The notes under the pieces are model-generated. The model was given only the letters and a program-made list of their open reading frames with translations, did no database searches and had not been told where the DNA came from. 55,000 nt of DNA from Anaeromyces robustus (taxonomy: Eukaryota > Neocallimastigomycota > Neocallimastigomycetes > Neocallimastigales > Neocallimastigaceae), in assembly GCA_002104895.1 (NCBI GenBank), contig MCFG01000198.1, positions 1 to 55,000 on the forward strand, given 5' to 3'. Below, in pieces: positions 13,795 through 29,174 of the stretch; the first letter of the stretch is position 1; each line of letters opens with the position of its first letter. A program made the translations under genes and the position numbers.

Positions 13795-16700
13795 TTTTAT
13801 TTTGATAATTTATATTAATACCTAAGTCTATTAAATATTTAATTATCATTTTGTTATTGCTATTTTCACAAGAAATTATTAATGCATTATTACCTGCATT
13901 ATCATATATATTATTAATATTCATTTCAAGTATATATCTATTTAAATATTTTACAAACTCTAAATTATTTTCTTTACATCCTAACAAGAGTACTGAATTC
14001 TCTAAACTATCATTTTGTTGAATATTCGCACCATGTTCTATTAAATATTTTGCCATTGAAAAATTATTATTTTTACAGGCATAGAGTAGAGCGGAACATT
14101 CGTTTTGATCAATACTATTAATATCTGCACCATGTTCAATTAAATATTTTACCATATTTATATTATTTTGTTTACATGCAATCATTAATGCTGTTGTACC
14201 ATCTTCTGTTGATATGTTTATATCTGCAGTATGAGCTACTAAATATTTTACTATTTCTAAATCATTATTTTGACATGCTAATAAAATTGCTGTATGTCCG
14301 GAATGACTAGAAATATTTAAATTAGCATGATGATTTATTAAATATTTAATAGTTTCAATATTTTCATTCCTTTGACATGCATACATTAAAGCACTGTAGC
14401 CACTAATACTAATAGCATTAATTTCAGCTCCATGATTTATTAAACATTTAATAATTTCGAAATTTGAATATTTACAAGCTATCATTAATTCTGTTAATCC
14501 GAGCATTGTTTTATTATTTATGATTACATGATTATTTTGTAGTAGATATTTTATTATATTTAAATGATTATATTCTATAGCAAACATTAATGCTGTATAT
14601 TCAGCATTATTTGATTTATTTAGGTCAGCACCATGATCTATTAAATATTTAACAATATCTATATTTCCTCGTATACATGCTTTCATTAATGGAGTATAAC
14701 CGTATTCATTTATTTCATTAACATTATAATTATTATCAATTAATAATTTAACTGTTTCGTAATCACCTAATAAACATTTATTACATAATAAAAAATCCTC
14801 ATCTATAATTTGAGCAAATTTATTAACAAAGTTTTTATGATTTTCAAAAATACTAATAATACTCCAATAATTATTTTTAATGGCTACTTTTATTAACGAG
14901 AAATTATAATAATCATAAATTCCAATGTTAGCATTTTTCTTTAATAAATATTGTACAATTTCATCATATCCATTCTTACAAGCAATCATAATAGGTGCCA
15001 CTCCGTGATAATCTGGTTGATTAATATTAGCTCCATGTTCTACTAGATATTTAACTATTTCCATATTTGGGAAAGCAGCAATTAATGTCGTACCTGAGAT
15101 ATGTTCATTTGAATTTATACCATTTTTAATAAGGTATTTTATCATTGTCATATCTTTATTTTCACATGCCATTTTTAATAATGTATCATCATAATCGTTT
15201 TTTATAGTTGGATCAGCACCATTATTAATTAAATATTTTACTAATTCATTTTCTTTTTCTTTGTATGCTATATGTAAAAGTGATTCATTATTTAAATCCA
15301 TAATATTTACAGTTTTATATTTTTTAATAAGATATTTAATCATTTCATAATCTTTTAATTTTATATAAATACTAATAGGAATGCAAATATCATTAGAATT
15401 AATATATGTACTATAATCAATAATAAATTTACTCCTTAAATGATTTAAATGATTATTTTTTACTTCACTATAGATATTGGCACCATATTCAATTAAGTAT
15501 TTATAAAGTTCTTTGTTATTATTTTTAACATACTTTATAGTAGAATAGTAATCATTGTAAAAATTAGCGCCATGATCGATTAAATATTTAATAGTATCTA
15601 TTAGATCTTCGTTATTATCTTCCGATGTTGCATTGAATTGACAAGAATATAAAAGTTGCATAAGTCCTGATTTTCCATCAAAGTTATCGCATATTGATAT
15701 ATCTGCACCATGTTCTATTAAATATTGAATAGCTTTTGAATTATTGTTTTCACATTCCTCAATAAATATTGTTTTTGAATAACGGTCATTTATATTATAA
15801 TGATCAAGATCTAATCCTTGATTTATAAAAAAATCTATTAGTTCATAGTCTTCGTCATAAAAACATGAATTTATCAAATCTATACAATAAAAATGCCTAT
15901 TATATATATTAGGATTGGCGTTGAACATTTTTAAATATTTAATAATTTCCTGATAATTTGTTTTTCTAACTTTTTTAGAAAAATTATTATAAAATATTTT
16001 TACATTATTCTTTAATAAATAGTCAATTTCATTTTTATTGGGTTGTTTTCTTCTAACTAAATCATAAAGATAATTAAAGGGTATTTGGATAATAATATCT
16101 TCTGTATATTCTTTATGTATTTTTCGTAATTGTTTATCAGAAAATTTAATTTTGCTTTTAGAATTCTGTATTAATAATAAAACATATTTTTTAACTTGCT
16201 TATTATATTCTTTAATGGCTATTTTTAAATATTTATTAAAATTATATGTATTAAAAGAAATATCATTTTTTATAATTTCTGTATTGTTCATAAGTTCATC
16301 ATCAGTATTTCTTACTACTGATACAGCATAAAGTCTCTCTAAAAAGTAATTAACATTAACTTTTCTATTATAAAGAAATTTAAAAACATCGGGATTTAAT
16401 AAATCATTATTATATATATATATTATTAAATTTTCACCATATTTATTACAAAAGTTAATATCAGCTCCATATTGTTCTAATATATTAAATATATCTATAT
16501 AATGTTTAATAAAGAAAAAAGTACTATTATTATTATTATCATCATTAATATTTGATGGTTTCGGAATTGCTTTTTCAAGAGCAATAAATAATGGAACTTC
16601 ATTTTCTTTAGTTTCATAATTTAAACTTCTATTATATTTTTTGCAATTATTAATTATAAATTCAATAACCGAAAGAGAACAATTATTATTAATAGCGTAT

Positions 16701-16891
16701 ATTAATAAATCAAAGTCTTTAGAATTAATTTCGTCAATGGTTAATACATCTTTATTAATCTCAAGAAATGTCTTAAAATTATTTAATACTTCAATACCTG
16801 AATTTAATATTTTTTTAATTTCTCTAATAATTTCTTTAATATTACATATTGTTAAAGGTTCCATAATATATACTTTATTGTTTGGAAACAA
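13754..16891 (-). CDS. Giant ankyrin-repeat protein, N-terminal part
   Basis: About 1,045 codons. The ATG at 16891 gives MFPNNKVYIM; a second ATG at 16864 (MEPLTICNIK) is an equally good start. An N-terminal helical region of about 200 residues precedes degenerate ankyrin repeats, and from about residue 450 the repeats become regular (ACIRGNIDIVKYLIDHGADL and similar). The frame ends GDTALSKACKKK-stop in the middle of a repeat. With one A fewer in the 9-A run, it reads ACKKNDIDLVKYLLNHGA, which has exactly the expected spacing, into the downstream frame. The joined gene would encode about 2,330 residues with more than 40 repeats. The break may be a homopolymer sequencing error, a real frameshift allele, or slippage. 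Confidence 0.8.
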   Translation of the reverse strand: MFPNNKVYIMEPLTICNIKEIIREIKKILNSGIEVLNNFKTFLEINKDVLTIDEINSKDFDLLIYAINNNCSLSVIEFIINNCKKYNRSLNYETKENEVPLFIALEKAIPKPSNINDDNNNNSTFFFIKHYIDIFNILEQYGADINFCNKYGENLIIYIYNNDLLNPDVFKFLYNRKVNVNYFLERLYAVSVVRNTDDELMNNTEIIKNDISFNTYNFNKYLKIAIKEYNKQVKKYVLLLIQNSKSKIKFSDKQLRKIHKEYTEDIIIQIPFNYLYDLVRRKQPNKNEIDYLLKNNVKIFYNNFSKKVRKTNYQEIIKYLKMFNANPNIYNRHFYCIDLINSCFYDEDYELIDFFINQGLDLDHYNINDRYSKTIFIEECENNNSKAIQYLIEHGADISICDNFDGKSGLMQLLYSCQFNATSEDNNEDLIDTIKYLIDHGANFYNDYYSTIKYVKNNNKELYKYLIEYGANIYSEVKNNHLNHLRSKFIIDYSTYINSNDICIPISIYIKLKDYEMIKYLIKKYKTVNIMDLNNESLLHIAYKEKENELVKYLINNGADPTIKNDYDDTLLKMACENKDMTMIKYLIKNGINSNEHISGTTLIAAFPNMEIVKYLVEHGANINQPDYHGVAPIMIACKNGYDEIVQYLLKKNANIGIYDYYNFSLIKVAIKNNYWSIISIFENHKNFVNKFAQIIDEDFLLCNKCLLGDYETVKLLIDNNYNVNEINEYGYTPLMKACIRGNIDIVKYLIDHGADLNKSNNAEYTALMFAIEYNHLNIIKYLLQNNHVIINNKTMLGLTELMIACKYSNFEIIKCLINHGAEINAISISGYSALMYACQRNENIETIKYLINHHANLNISSHSGHTAILLACQNNDLEIVKYLVAHTADINISTEDGTTALMIACKQNNINMVKYLIEHGADINSIDQNECSALLYACKNNNFSMAKYLIEHGANIQQNDSLENSVLLLGCKENNLEFVKYLNRYILEMNINNIYDNAGNNALIISCENSNNKMIIKYLIDLGININYQNKNGDTALSKACKKK

Positions 16892-16998
16892 ATATATGTT
16901 ATATTATTATCATTACACTTATTCAATTAATATTATAATTTATAAGTATAATAAATTAGAACTATTTATTATATTTATAAATATTATAATATGTTTTT

Positions 16999-17166
16999 AT
17001 ATTTATTTATTATTTTTTATTTTTTACTATTTTATTATAATAATTAATTATAATTAAATTTTTAATATAATTATGATTATAGATTTATTTATTATTATTT
17101 TTTTTATTTTTTACTATTTTATGACAATAATTATAATTAAATTTTTAATATAATTATGATTAAAGA
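16999..17166. repeat. Direct tandem duplication, about 85-bp unit
   Basis: Two adjacent copies (about 16999-17083 and 17084-17166) share the core ATTTTTTACTATTTTAT and the end AATATAATTATGATTA with a few substitutions. It lies upstream of the ankyrin gene start and may be in its promoter. Confidence 0.75.
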
Positions 17167-17296
17167 TTTAATTATGATTAAATAATTTGCTATCAATTAT
17201 TATAAGAATGTGTAGCAAGGATTTGATATAAATATAATAAAATAGTACGACTTTCAATGTTAATGTTTAATGTTACATATCTTTTTAATATTAATA

Positions 17297-17363
17297 TTAA
17301 AATTTCTCTAATTCAGATTTATAAGATTCAAAAGATCCGCAATTTGTATTTTCTACATAAACT
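17297..17363 (-). pseudogene. Short coding relic, possible last exon
   Basis: After a TTATTAAACAG acceptor-like site, the minus strand reads VYVENTNCGSFESYKSELE and reaches a stop. The composition is much more protein-like than the surrounding DNA. No partner exon is visible and I do not recognise it. Confidence 0.3.
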
Positions 17364-17415
17364 CTGTTTAATAAAAAAAGATTTTTATAATTATTATAAA
17401 GTTATCAATAATAGA

Positions 17416-17727
17416 TTGAAGTAAAGGGAAGTTATACTACAAATTCTAAAAATGAGAACAATATTTATAACAATTTTAATGAAAATTTTAAGGATGAAAA
17501 AAAAAAAAAATTTAATTATTATATATTTATTAATAATTAATTGAAGCAAAGGGAAGTTATACTACAAATTCAAAAAAATGAGAGCAGTATTGATTACAAT
17601 TTATGAAAGTATGAAGGATGAAAAAATAATTAATAATCAAAACAAATCAATTTTTAAATCAACTCTAAATGGTAAAGATATTTATTTCCGTTTCTTATTG
17701 AACCATTTTATTTGTAATTTTCTTTAA
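17416..17727 (+). pseudogene. Tandem relics of an Asn-rich coding segment
   Basis: Two direct copies (from 17416 and from 17541, spacing 125 bp) begin GAAGTAAAGGGAAGTTATAC or the same with one change, and read EVKGSYTTNSKNENN in one frame. The second copy is shifted by an indel; from its ATG at 17578 a 49-codon frame ends at 17727 (MRAVLITIYESMKDEKIINN...). The two differ by indels and stops. The same segment occurs inverted at about 18482-18590. It is probably a decayed member of an unrecognised repeated gene family. Confidence 0.5.
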
Positions 17728-17812
17728 GTATTTTTTAATATGATAATTTAATTTATATTAAAATCATATATTAAAAATATATTTAAAATATATTATGTGT
17801 TAACTATCATAT

Positions 17813-18063
<251 letters not shown>

Positions 18064-18199
18064 GTAAAAATATTTTAAATTTAATTAATAATTTTAAATA
18101 TATACACAGTTTAGTAATTGGTATAGTTTAAAAAAAATGGAAAGATACATTCATATTATATTAATTATGGCTTGATAATATATATATAAGAAAAATATA

Positions 18200-19220
18200 A
18201 TTAATGATATTTTAAATTAATTGAAAAAAAAATTTATTTTTTATTAAATTTATATTAAAGTTATTTCTTTTTATTTTATTTAAATATTCTCTCTCAGACC
18301 AAAGTTTTTTATTGTTAAAAACTTAATTTTGATTATTTTATTAGTAACAATATTGCTTTCATTATGTATAACTCAGTTGTATATTTTCTTTTATTAGATA
18401 CTTGTGTTATACTAATGTTATTATTAATTAAAAATTTTAATTATTGTTAAATGTCTCAGATTGAAATTTTCTATTTTAAGTATTTAGAGTTGATTTATAA
18501 ATAAATTTATTTTTATTATTAATTATTTTTTCATCATTCATATTTTTAATTTTGTTGTCATTTTTAGAATTTGTACTATAACTTTTCGTTACTTCAATTT
18601 ATAGAGTTAGTCATTCGCACATTTAAAAAGTACTTTGTTTTCTCGGTAGTAGTATTTGTGTTGTTAGTTAGAGGCACACAATATCAAAAATTAAAGTATT
18701 TTTCTTTCCTGCTTGTTGTTAGTTATTATTTATTATATTTTGAGTACTGTTTAATTTATTATTTCTATCGTAATTATTATTTTGATATTCACTTTCCTTA
18801 AAAGCTTAAATTACATTTATTTTATCTTGATATAGGAATTCTATATTTTCGAATGAGGTTTCTTTTTCCTAAAGTTGTCATATTAATAAGAGATTGAATT
18901 TTGTTTTTGTTCATGTTCCATTTATTAAAGCTTCTATTTTTACGTTTATTTCTCCTTTTGTTTGATTTATTTGTAATTTTATTTTTAACTTTTTTATTGC
19001 AGTCATTATGGCTGTGGTCATTAGTGGAATATTTTAATTGTTTTAGATATAACAATACTGAGATAGGGAAAAAAATATAAGATTTCCTCTTTTGTCGAAT
19101 TGAAATTGTTGAGATTATCAATATCCAAAGAATATACTTTAATGTTATTCTTTGAAATTGGTTTTGTCACCAAGTTGAGTTTTGATTAATTTTGTTAAGT
19201 TGAAATATTTTAATCAAACT
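18200..19220 (-). pseudogene. Frameshifted relic of an unrecognised Asn/Lys-rich gene
   Basis: The minus strand shows several protein-like frames broken by stops and shifts. Reading from right to left they include PISKNNIKVYSLDIDNLNNF and STKEEILYFFPYLSI, then a Lys/Arg/Asn-rich block (NKSNKRRNKRKNRSFNKWNM), then NNTNTTTEKTKYFLN, then NDEKIINNKNKFIYKSTLN. The last of these, at 18482-18541, matches the plus-strand segment 17611-17670 at about 54 of 60 bases in inverted orientation. The local base composition is less extreme than the flanks. The original protein is not recognised. Similar GGCTTGATAAT-containing sequences near 18167 and 19273 flank the relic as direct repeats. Confidence 0.45.
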
Positions 19221-20242
19221 GATAAAAATATTTTAATATAATTATTAAGGTTTATTATATTTTTTATTAATCGTGGCTTGATAATAATATATAGAAAATA
19301 TAGTACAATTTATTGTTTTACACAAAGAAAGAATTTTTATAATAATGACAATTTAATATATATTAAAATTAATTTTTTTTTCTTCAACAAAAATAATTAA
19401 TAAAAAGTATAATAAACCCTATAGGTACATTTATAGGAAAAATTTTTTGGTGGATAATAAAATTTAGCAGTGATACAAAGAATATTTTTTTGAAAAATTA
19501 TAAATTTGATTGGTCAAGCCTTTAATATTATTAAAACTATTTAGTTGAAATTAACTTCGTTTTTTTTTTTTTTAAGTAATAATAATAATTATATAATTAT
19601 TGTTAAATAATACCGAAATAGTAAGATAAAAAAAGGAATTGGAATGGTAAATGTGAATAAAAAATTTAATACAATTTAAAAAATTAAAATATATATATAT
19701 ATTTGACAATAAACATTAACATTTATTTTATTAAACAATATAGTATTTAATAATATATTTTTTATTATAGTGTTTTTTTTTTAACTCGAAATTTCATATA
19801 TTGATATTGTATAAAAGTTTTAATTCAATTAATATATTATTAAACAAATTCTAAATTTCATTAATGATTGAAATAATTGAATAAAAGATATAAATAAATA
19901 ATAAATATATATAATTATTGTTTTATCATATACAAATAAAATTGATAATATCATTAATCGTAAACGATCCATTTAATTAATTTTTAATTAATTATTTATT
20001 AATCAAATATAAACTTTCATTTTGTATTTAAAACAAATTTATTAAACATATTTGTACATTTTTTTAATATAAAAAGTGTAAAATTTAAATTTTATATGAA
20101 GATTAGTATATCACTATAATTCTGTCTTCTACTTAATATAAAATTATTTAAATTTCAATTCAAATTATATATAATTTCAAAATCAATTTCTATTTAATTT
20201 CAATTTCATTTATATAATTCATATAATAATAAAAACAAAAAG
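19221..20242. other. AT-rich spacer upstream of TIM23
   Basis: Contains the right GGCTTGATAAT repeat near 19273 and a short protein-like stretch near 19420-19520 (PIGTFIGKIFWW in one plus-strand frame) without a usable start or context. The last few hundred bases should be the TIM23 promoter. No specific motif is identified. Confidence 0.5.
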
Positions 20243-21333
20243 ATGTCTCAACGGAGTGAACAACCACAAGAATCAAGTTACGTTAAAGACGTATTAGGTG
20301 ATTTAAATGTTGATGTTGATACCTTAAAACCCATAAATAAAGATAAAAGTATTGAATATGTAAAAATAGATGAAAATCCATTAGATTTATTAAAGACTAA
20401 AGAAGAAAAAGAAAGAGAATTAGAAAGAGAAAAAAGATTAAAAATTGTTAAAAGTTGGGCTTATCTTCCAATGAAAACCAATGGTGAAAAATTATTATAT
20501 GGTTGTGGTGTATCTTATCTTACTGGTATATACATAAATAAAACAATTGCATTAATATATAATGAAATTAATTAAATTTTTTAAAAATTAAAATAAACTT
20601 TTTCTTTTACGAATAATATATATATTTATTTTTCTATTTTATATATTATATATATACTATTTTTTTAATTTAACATTTATATTAATGTTGTTACAATTAA
20701 TAAACTGTCACAATTTAAACAAATAAAGGTCTCTGTGGAGGTGGCCTTTACGGTTTTCTTAAAGGTTGGACAAAACCACAACCAGTATTAAATTACAAAT
20801 TAAGATTAAACAGAGCTTTGAATTTAAGTACTAAATATGGACCATGGGCAGGAAATTCAATGGGAGTTTTAGGTAAGATAAAAAATATAGAATTAAATAC
20901 ATATCTTATATATATAATTATAAAATAAAAGCTTATTTTTTTAAAATTAAAAAATACTTATTATTATTATTTATTTTTTTATTTTTTTATTTTTATTTTT
21001 AAATAAACTTAAGGTTTAATGTATACTAGTTTTGATTCTATATTAAATTCAATTAGAAAGGATGAACCAAACGATTATTATAATCATATTGGAGCTGGTT
21101 TTATATCTGGTGCTTTATATAAATCTACAGGTAATTTATATAGATTAAATAATATAATAAATTTATTATAAAATATTTTTACTTTATTAATTATTTTATA
21201 ATATATAGCTGGTTTAAAAGTAGCAACTTTATCTGGTGGTATTTTTGCTGGTATGGTCGCATTATGTGGATTAGGAACTAAGGCTATACAAGAAACTAAA
21301 GAAAAAATAAAAGAAAAAAAGGAGCAATATTAA
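20243..21333 (+). CDS. TIM23: TIM23-like inner-membrane protein translocase subunit
   Basis: Four exons, 20243-20525, 20729-20872, 21014-21130 and 21209-21333, encode 222 residues, close to the usual fungal Tim23 size. The N-terminal half is hydrophilic and acidic (VLGDLNVDVDTL), as expected for an intermembrane-space presequence-receptor region. The C-terminal half is a Tim17/22/23-type four-helix domain with Gly-rich helices (LYGCGVSYLTGLCGGGLYG, NHIGAGFISGALYKSTAGL, LSGGIFAGMVALCG). The segment FDSILNSIRKDEPNDYYNH matches the conserved Tim17/23 loop. The protein forms the presequence import channel of mitochondria. Anaerobic fungi carry hydrogenosomes, so this protein probably imports matrix proteins there. 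All three introns are phase 1 and begin GTAA or GTAT. The call rests on family motifs; Tim17 is less likely because of the long acidic N-terminus. Confidence 0.85.
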
Positions 21334-22427
<1,094 letters not shown>

Positions 22428-25265
22428 CTATTGGTAAGCACTTATACCAAGACATTCTTCCATAGTAACTGGAGTGTAACCATTTGCTAACATGGTTTCA
22501 ATTTCAGTTTTAGCTAAGTTTAAGATACCTTGTTGAGAGGCGCCGTTGTATTTTAAGTGATTTAAGGTAATGATTGGTTGACCTTTAGCTTGATTAATAA
22601 CTTGTCTAGCATAATTAGCATCACCACCATTACTGTAATCTTGTGGATCAACATTCCAATTAATAGCAGCTGTGTAACCAGCTTGTTGAAGTGCATTCAT
22701 AACATTTTGGTTACCATTACCTGAACCATATGGTGGACGCATAAATGCTGGTCTCTTACCAATAATTTTGAAGATACGATCTTCAACTTGTTTCATTTGA
22801 CTAATAATTTGATCTGATGAAAGTCCAGTTAAATCTTGGTGATCATAAGTATGGTTACCAACAATATGACCTTCACTATCCATTCTCTTAATAATTCTAG
22901 ACCAATCAGAACTATTATTATCCATATACATATGTCCAACAATGAAGAATGTTGCTTTAATACCTTTTTCCTTTAAAAGATCTAAAATTGCATCAGCAAA
23001 TTCGGTTGGTCCATCATCATAAGTCATAGCCCAATGTTTTGGATTATTACATTGAGTGTAGAATTTGAGTCCACTACCTTTTGGATAGTTACTGCCACCG
23101 CCGCCGGTATTATTGTTAGTATTGGCATTATTATTGACGTTATTATTGGCATTATTATTATTGTTGTTACCGTTATTGTTATTCCAACCATTGTTTCCCC
23201 AGTCACCAAAATTCCATCCACCATTGTTTTGTGCTTGACCACCTCCATAATTACCACCGTTATTTGCAACATTATCAGCTACAGCATTATTGGCATTACT
23301 CTTGTTACCAATGTAAACTTTAGCATATGGGAAATCGGCAGTACCACTAGTACCAGATCCATTACTACCAGCTTCTCCTAATACTTTAGCTTCATGCATC
23401 TTACCAAGTGTCATACCAAGTTTTTCCCATTGTTGGAAGTGAGCTGTAATATCAATTGTACCACAATCACGTGCTTGTTGACGAATACTGAAATATTGCT
23501 TGAATTGAGTATCACCATCAATAGATGGTCCATAACGAGTATTTTCATAAACGGTATATTGAGCTCCATCAATAGTGAAATCACCATGTTTTTTATTACC
23601 TACCCAGTCACCTGGACGGTATTGACTGAGCCAGTTATCTACAACATAAAATTCAACAAGTGGATTTCTAGTCCAACCATAAATACCAACATAAGAATAA
23701 TCTACATTATTAATATTTTGCTTAACAAGTTTGAAATCGGCATAAATATGACCAATTTGGTCATGAGTTTGTGTACTATCGAAGGAAAGACCAGAACGAC
23801 ATAAATAATCTTTTGCATTTTGGAAAGTACAAGAGAATGAACCATCAGAATAGAAAGTAGCACTATTATTACCACTATCTGCCCATAATTCATAACCTAC
23901 ACCACCAATATTACCTACTTTATTACTTGTTTCTTTAACGCTTTGACCAGAGTGTTGTGCTGAACTACAAAAATCAGTATTACCACCAGCATTACCAGTA
24001 TTACCACCAGCATTACCACCAGCATTACCACCAGTGTTGCCTCCAGCATTACCACCTGTATTACCACCTGTGTTACCACCTGTATTGCCGCTATTATTAT
24101 TACCTCCACCACAACCACACCATTCACCATTTTCGACACCCCAATCACCATCTTCATCATTATAATAAATTATACAATTATCAGAACAGCATTTGTATCC
24201 TTGGTCAAGAATTTTTTTGGGACAATCACCAGCTTTACTATATGTATTTCTATTACCACAACCACACCATTCTTGACCATCGATACTCCAATCACCATCA
24301 GCATCTACATATGTTACTACACAGTTATCTGGACAACATTTATAACCTTGTTTAAGAATATTAGCAGAACATGAACTTTTGTTTGGTGTATTATTATTAT
24401 TATTATTATTATTATTTCCACCAGTGTTATTGTTACTTGGTTCTTGAGTAGCTGCTTGGCCTCCTCCTTGACTATTATTACTATTATTACCAGCGTTACC
24501 AGCGTTACCACCGCCGCCACCATTACCTTTACCAATGTAAACCTTAGCATATGGGAAATCGGCAGTACCACTAGTACCAGCTCCATTACTACCAGCTTCT
24601 CCTAATACTTTAGCTTCATGCATCTTACCAAGTGTCATACCAAGTTTTTCCCATTGTTGGAAGTGAGCTGTAATATCAATTGTACCACAATCACGTGCTT
24701 GTTGACGAATACTGAAATATTGCTTGAATTGAGTATCACCATCAATAGATGGTCCATAACGAGTATTTTCATAAACGGTATATTGAGCTCCATCAATAGT
24801 GAAATCACCATGTTTTTTATTACCTACCCAGTCACCTGGACGGTATTGACTGAGCCAGTTATCTACAACATAAAATTCAACAAGTGGATTTCTAGTCCAA
24901 CCATAAATACCAACATAAGAATAATCTACATTATTAATATTTTGCTTAACAAGTTTGAAATCGGCATAAATATGACCAATTTGGTCATGAGTTTGTGTAC
25001 TATCGAAGGAAAGACCAGAACGACATAAATAATCTTTTGCACTCTGGAAAGTACAAGAGAATGAACCATCAGAATAGAAAGTAGCACTATTATTACCACT
25101 ATCTGCCCATAATTCATAACCTACACCACCAATATTACCTACTTTATTACTTGTTTCTTTAACGCTTTGACCAGAGTGTTGTGCTGAACTACAAAAACTT
25201 TGTGCATTAACAACATATGTTGTTGCTAATGAAAATAATAATTGAATAATTTTTGAGTTTCTCAT
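22428..25265 (-). CDS. Secreted GH11-dockerin-dockerin-GH11-CE4 xylan-degrading enzyme
   Basis: Intronless, 945 residues from the ATG at 25265 (the frame is open a little further upstream, but only with a TTG). A signal peptide (MRNSKIIQLLF...VVNA) is probably cut near residue 21. GH11 xylanase domains lie at about 24-245 and 432-653. The nucleophile Glu is in PLVEFYVVD (Glu130, Glu538) and the acid/base Glu in VLGEAG (Glu223, Glu631). Between them, after Gly/Asn linkers, are two Cys-rich fungal dockerins (about 299-337 and 348-386, each ending EWCGCG). A CE4 deacetylase follows at about 734-940 with TYDDGP (Asp749/Asp750), HTYDH (His805/His809), RPPYG and LNH. The enzyme would cut the xylan backbone and remove acetyl groups while docked in a cellulosome. 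Base composition is less AT-rich than its neighbours. Bacterial origin of these catalytic families in rumen fungi is generally accepted. Confidence 0.95.
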   Translation of the reverse strand: MRNSKIIQLLFSLATTYVVNAQSFCSSAQHSGQSVKETSNKVGNIGGVGYELWADSGNNSATFYSDGSFSCTFQSAKDYLCRSGLSFDSTQTHDQIGHIYADFKLVKQNINNVDYSYVGIYGWTRNPLVEFYVVDNWLSQYRPGDWVGNKKHGDFTIDGAQYTVYENTRYGPSIDGDTQFKQYFSIRQQARDCGTIDITAHFQQWEKLGMTLGKMHEAKVLGEAGSNGAGTSGTADFPYAKVYIGKGNGGGGGNAGNAGNNSNNSQGGGQAATQEPSNNNTGGNNNNNNNNNTPNKSSCSANILKQGYKCCPDNCVVTYVDADGDWSIDGQEWCGCGNRNTYSKAGDCPKKILDQGYKCCSDNCIIYYNDEDGDWGVENGEWCGCGGGNNNSGNTGGNTGGNTGGNAGGNTGGNAGGNAGGNTGNAGGNTDFCSSAQHSGQSVKETSNKVGNIGGVGYELWADSGNNSATFYSDGSFSCTFQNAKDYLCRSGLSFDSTQTHDQIGHIYADFKLVKQNINNVDYSYVGIYGWTRNPLVEFYVVDNWLSQYRPGDWVGNKKHGDFTIDGAQYTVYENTRYGPSIDGDTQFKQYFSIRQQARDCGTIDITAHFQQWEKLGMTLGKMHEAKVLGEAGSNGSGTSGTADFPYAKVYIGNKSNANNAVADNVANNGGNYGGGQAQNNGGWNFGDWGNNGWNNNNGNNNNNNANNNVNNNANTNNNTGGGGSNYPKGSGLKFYTQCNNPKHWAMTYDDGPTEFADAILDLLKEKGIKATFFIVGHMYMDNNSSDWSRIIKRMDSEGHIVGNHTYDHQDLTGLSSDQIISQMKQVEDRIFKIIGKRPAFMRPPYGSGNGNQNVMNALQQAGYTAAINWNVDPQDYSNGGDANYARQVINQAKGQPIITLNHLKYNGASQQGILNLAKTEIETMLANGYTPVTMEECLGISAYQ

Positions 25266-25614
25266 TTTGATTTCTATTCCCAAAAATTATTTAGTATTTA
25301 TAATTTATTTACACTACTTGTTCTATATTTTTTTTTTCTGTTTTTAACTTATTGTTATGTATTATGTAATAAATATTAAATTTTTTATCAAAATATAAAA
25401 TTACAAATATATATATATATTATTTATATTTACAAAGTAATTAATAAATTTTTTATAAATAAATAATTTTATATTTTGAAATATTGAAAAAAAAAATAAT
25501 AAACTTTTTTTTGAGATGAAATTTAACTATTTATATATTTATAATATTCGATAATTCATTTGATTAAATGAATTAATGAAAATCATAAAAAACTTATTTT
25601 ATTTTATTATATTG
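25266..25614. other. Upstream region of the xylanase gene
   Basis: Presumed promoter of the secreted enzyme. It is AT-rich with homopolymer tracts; no recognisable regulator site is seen. Confidence 0.5.
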
Positions 25615-25661
25615 AAAACTTTATTCTATATATATTATTATATTATATAGAATAAAGTTTT
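25615..25661. repeat. Perfect 18-bp inverted repeat
   Basis: Arms 25615-25632 and 25644-25661 (AAAACTTTATTCTATATA and its reverse complement) with an 11-nt loop. It sits about 350 bp upstream of the xylanase start and immediately before the largest AAT array of the window. Confidence 0.8.
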
Positions 25662-25678
25662 ATAATTTATAATATAGA

Positions 25679-29174
<3,496 letters not shown>

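Noticed and set aside
18571-18801. A 76-codon plus-strand frame
   Set aside because: It opposes the minus-strand gene relic, has no homology that I recognise, and its composition fits a reverse reading of Asn-rich sequence.
23394-25028. Repeated plus-strand frames of 136 codons inside the xylanase gene
   Set aside because: They are antisense shadows of the two GH11 domains; their identity only reflects the duplicated DNA.
25266-25283. Upstream in-frame TTG start for the xylanase gene
   Set aside because: The ATG at 25265 gives a clean signal peptide; nuclear genes rarely start at TTG.
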